Below, piece after piece: positions 7,191-9,375 of a stretch of 9,375 bases of DNA. The position numbers were made by a program, and so were the translations under genes. The first letter of the stretch is position 1. Each line of letters starts with the position of its first letter. This DNA comes from Rhodoferax sp. (GTDB lineage Bacteria > Pseudomonadota > Gammaproteobacteria > Burkholderiales > Burkholderiaceae_C): the NCBI GenBank assembly GCA_029865675.1, contig JARXAU010000076.1, forward strand, positions 1 to 9,375, read 5' to 3'. Below the pieces are notes generated by a model, which worked only from the letters and a program-made list of their open reading frames with translations, was not told the DNA's origin and made no database searches.

Positions 7191-7691
7191 ATGTTTCAAT
7201 CCAAATCCTTTGATATCGTCCGCCGCGCCGCTCTGTCCGCAGCCTTTGTGACCCTGTTCAGCGCTTGCGCGACCATCGAAAAGCCGGTAAGCGTGGCTGA
7301 CACCATTGCAAAAACTCCGTCGTTAAGCACCTTGAACGGCCTGATCGTGTCTGCCGGTTTGACCTCGGCGCTGCAAGGGACAGGCCCCTTTACGGTGTTT
7401 GCACCCAACAATGACGCATTCAAAACGGTCAAACCAGCCGTTATGGACGACCTGGCTAAGAACCCTGCAAAACTCAAAGACTTGCTGACCTACCATGTGG
7501 TCCCAACGAAGGCTTTGGCAAAAGACGTCAAAAACAGCACGGTGAAGGCACTTAATGGCGACCCCTTGGCGCTGTCCAAAGCCGGTGACTTCGTCACCGT
7601 TGAGAACGCAGCAGTGCTCCAGGCCGACGTGATCGCGACCAACGGCGTGATTCATATTGTTGACGCGGTAATGACACCGGTCAAAAAATAA
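7191..7691 (+). CDS. FAS1 (fasciclin) domain protein, probable lipoprotein or secreted protein
   Basis: A protein of 166 residues. The N-terminus has two Arg and a hydrophobic core (about 13-24) ending in LFSAC, a lipobox-like site with Cys26; Phe at -3 is less usual, so export as a lipoprotein is likely but not certain. The rest (about 33-163) is one FAS1/beta-Ig-h3 domain: VADTIAKTPSLSTLNGLI, the H1-like FTVFAPNNDAF (67-77), YHVVP (101-105), and the H2-like segment ending TNGVIHIVDAVMTP. FAS1 domains serve adhesion or surface interactions, and no enzymatic activity can be assigned. I chose the ATG at 7191 because GGAG (7178-7181) precedes it by 9 bases and the signal peptide begins there; the upstream in-frame start at 7092 would lie across the promoter. 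The gene is divergent from pstS, carries its own Pho box and is closed by a terminator, so it looks like a monocistronic phosphate-starvation gene. Confidence 0.9.
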   Translation: MFQSKSFDIVRRAALSAAFVTLFSACATIEKPVSVADTIAKTPSLSTLNGLIVSAGLTSALQGTGPFTVFAPNNDAFKTVKPAVMDDLAKNPAKLKDLLTYHVVPTKALAKDVKNSTVKALNGDPLALSKAGDFVTVENAAVLQADVIATNGVIHIVDAVMTPVKK

Positions 7692-7760
7692 GCGCTTTTT
7701 AGACTCTTTACGCCGGGATGCGCGACGAAGGCGTGCACTCCCATGTAAAAGCGGCAAATG

Positions 7761-7786
7761 AGCCCAGCTTTTGCTGGGCTTTTTTT
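7761..7786 (+). terminator. Rho-independent terminator after the FAS1 gene
   Basis: Perfect 8-bp stem AGCCCAGC (7761-7768) and GCTGGGCT (7773-7780) around a TTTT loop, running into seven T residues (7780-7786). It lies 70 bases after the FAS1 stop and 74 bases before ppx, separating the two genes. There is no matching T-run for the minus strand, so it acts in one direction. Confidence 0.93.
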
Positions 7787-7846
7787 GTGGCGCAGCCTAA
7801 GGCCACCGGGCAGCAGAGTGGTGCTATCCTTTCGCAGTAAAAATTG

Positions 7847-7852
7847 TATAAA
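7847..7852 (+). promoter_or_regulatory. Possible -10 element of ppx
   Basis: TATAAA (5 of 6 to consensus) lies 7 bases before the chosen ppx ATG. No convincing -35 is visible 16-18 bases upstream. If used, transcription would begin at or next to the ATG, giving a leaderless message, which would fit the lack of a ribosome-binding site. Confidence 0.35.
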
Positions 7853-7859
7853 CCGTTTA

Positions 7860-9362
7860 ATGAGCACTGAAAATCGCCTCGCGGCCATCGACCTGGGGTC
7901 CAACAGCTTTCGCCTGGAGATTGGGGTGGTCGACCACGGCGCTTTTGAGCGCACGGAATACATCAAAGAAACGGTTCGTCAGGGTGCCGGGCTGGACCAA
8001 GACCGGAATCTGACTGCTGCGGCGATGCAAAGCGGATGGGACTGTTTGGCGCGATTTGGTGAGCGCTTGGCAGGATTTCCACCCCACCAGGTGCGTGCCG
8101 TAGCCACCCAAACGCTGCGCGAGGCGCGCAACCGCGATGTCTTCTTGGAGCGGGCCACGCAGGTGCTCGGTTTTCCAATCGATGTGATAGCGGGACGCGA
8201 GGAGGCGCGGCTCATTTACCAAGGCGTGGCAAAGTCCTTGCCACCCTCGGACGAGCGGCGCTTGGTCATCGATATCGGCGGACGCTCCACAGAACTCATC
8301 TTGGGTCAGGGGACGCAGCCGAGGGTGATGGAATCGTTTCGGGTGGGCAGCATTGCATGGTCGACCCGCTACTTTCCCGATGGTCAACTCAGCCGCAAGG
8401 CCTTCGAAGTCGCCGAAATTGCCGCCAAGGCGGTACTTGATGAAGCGTTAGACGCCTACCACCCAAAACACTGGGATATCGCTTATGGATCGGCTGGCAC
8501 GATAGGAGCCCTGAGTGATGTTCTGTCTGCTGGGGGCTGGCCGACGGGCGCGATTACACAAGACGGATTGGACTGGCTTTTAGAAAAACTGATCCTTTCG
8601 CAGCACGTAGACCGCATCAAAATGAATGGAATGCGAGAGGACCGCAAAGTGGTGATAGGCGGGGGCCTGAGCGTGACGCGGGCGATATTTAGCTTGCTCG
8701 GCATCCAAACCCTTTGCCCGACGGCCGGCGGGCTTCGGCACGGACTGATTTCAGAACTGCAAGGGGATACCCAGCTCAGCAGCGACCTGCGCATCAAAAC
8801 AGTGGCCCGATTGGCGAGCAAGTTTGGCGTTGATCGCGCACATGGGGCACGCGTAGGCCAGGTGGCGGCCGCCTTGTTTGGGCAGCTTTTGGGGCCCCAC
8901 ACCACGGGCATGGCCGACCCCACCGGACGCAGCGTGCGCAAGCTCAATTGGGCCGCGGAGCTGCACGAAATTGGCAGCCGCATTTCTCACAGCGATTACC
9001 ACAAGCATGGCGCCTACATCTTGGACAACGCGGACGCTATGGGTTTTTCTTTGGCAGAGCTGCACCGCCTGAGCCTGCTGGTGCTGGGCCACCGGGGAAA
9101 ACTGCGCAAGCTTGAATCAGACCTGTCTCACGACGAATTGCGCACCCAGTTGCTGGCATTGCGGCTGGCGGTGATTTTGTGCCACGCGCGGCGCGCACCC
9201 GACCTCAGCGGCATCCAAATCACCCATTCAGCCAGCGCAACGCCCCAACTGGTTTGCACCACCCAATGGGTTCAAGAGTTTCCGCAGTCGGCATATTTGC
9301 TGCGCGAGGAGGCCCTGGCCTGGCAAAAAACGCCTTGGCCCCTGGATTTCATTGAGCGATGA
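7860..9362 (+). CDS. ppx: Ppx, exopolyphosphatase (Ppx/GppA family)
   Basis: Protein of 500 residues that removes terminal phosphates from inorganic polyphosphate; the family also includes guanosine pentaphosphate phosphatase (GppA), which cannot be fully excluded. The actin-like ATPase fold is visible: phosphate-1 loop AIDLGSNSFRLEIG (9-22), the segment AGREEARLIYQGV with the likely catalytic Glu115, phosphate-2 loop DIGGRSTELILG (138-149), and AYGSAGTIGAL (208-217). The C-terminal part (about 310-500) has the HD-like helical region typical of long Ppx proteins (AELHEIGSRISHSDYHKHG, then GHRGKLRKL). The frame extends to 7758, but that start lies beside the terminator; the ATG at 7860 (MSTENRLAAIDLG) fits family N-termini. 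No ribosome-binding site is seen before it. Co-location with pst-pho fits a role in phosphate recovery, but no Pho box precedes it. No ppk gene is in the window. Confidence 0.95.
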   Translation: MSTENRLAAIDLGSNSFRLEIGVVDHGAFERTEYIKETVRQGAGLDQDRNLTAAAMQSGWDCLARFGERLAGFPPHQVRAVATQTLREARNRDVFLERATQVLGFPIDVIAGREEARLIYQGVAKSLPPSDERRLVIDIGGRSTELILGQGTQPRVMESFRVGSIAWSTRYFPDGQLSRKAFEVAEIAAKAVLDEALDAYHPKHWDIAYGSAGTIGALSDVLSAGGWPTGAITQDGLDWLLEKLILSQHVDRIKMNGMREDRKVVIGGGLSVTRAIFSLLGIQTLCPTAGGLRHGLISELQGDTQLSSDLRIKTVARLASKFGVDRAHGARVGQVAAALFGQLLGPHTTGMADPTGRSVRKLNWAAELHEIGSRISHSDYHKHGAYILDNADAMGFSLAELHRLSLLVLGHRGKLRKLESDLSHDELRTQLLALRLAVILCHARRAPDLSGIQITHSASATPQLVCTTQWVQEFPQSAYLLREEALAWQKTPWPLDFIER

Positions 9363-9375
9363 GGGCTTGCACAAG

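Noticed and set aside
7711..7734. Weak ACGCC/GGCGT inverted repeat between the FAS1 gene and its terminator
   Set aside because: Five-base arms with a long loop and no T-run; the strong terminator at 7761-7786 accounts for termination.
7323..7757. 144-codon minus-strand frame opposite the FAS1 gene
   Set aside because: The plus-strand frame has a signal peptide, FAS1 motifs, a ribosome-binding site and a terminator; the opposite frame shows no family features.

Overview
This is an ordinary, well-conserved chromosomal phosphate locus. Gene content and order, together with the look of the proteins (PstS, PhoR, Ppx and the tail of a GT39-type glycosyltransferase), point to a betaproteobacterium of the order Burkholderiales, most likely a Comamonadaceae member (Rhodoferax/Polaromonas-like). 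That placement is inferred from protein resemblance and was not checked by a search. No mobile element, CRISPR array, tRNA or rRNA is visible, and nothing suggests recent transfer.

Layout. Positions 1-392 (+) hold the 3' end of a membrane glycosyltransferase-like gene. It runs tail-to-tail into a minus-strand operon read right to left: pstS (6997-5957), pstC, pstA, pstB, phoU, phoB, phoR (ending at 376). The junctions are tight: ATGA overlaps at pstC/pstA and phoU/phoB, and 3 bases between phoB and phoR. The exceptions are a 77-base gap with a hairpin between pstS and pstC and a 61-base gap before phoU. To the right, on the plus strand, lie a small FAS1 (fasciclin) putative lipoprotein gene (7191-7691), a strong intrinsic terminator (7761-7786) and ppx, exopolyphosphatase (7860-9362).

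How it works together. PstS binds phosphate in the periplasm, PstC/PstA carry it across the inner membrane and PstB supplies ATP hydrolysis. PhoU links transporter status to the PhoR kinase, which phosphorylates PhoB. PhoB-P binds Pho boxes to switch on phosphate-starvation genes. Ppx releases phosphate from polyphosphate.

Most notable point. The divergent region 6998-7190 holds two 18-base Pho-box-like direct repeats (7-mer, 4-base spacer, 7-mer) pointing in opposite directions, each followed exactly 10 bases later by a -10-like hexamer. One drives pstS. The other drives the FAS1 gene, which predicts that this surface or secreted protein is a phosphate-starvation gene. I see no evidence of a wholly novel system; this regulatory link is the best lead.
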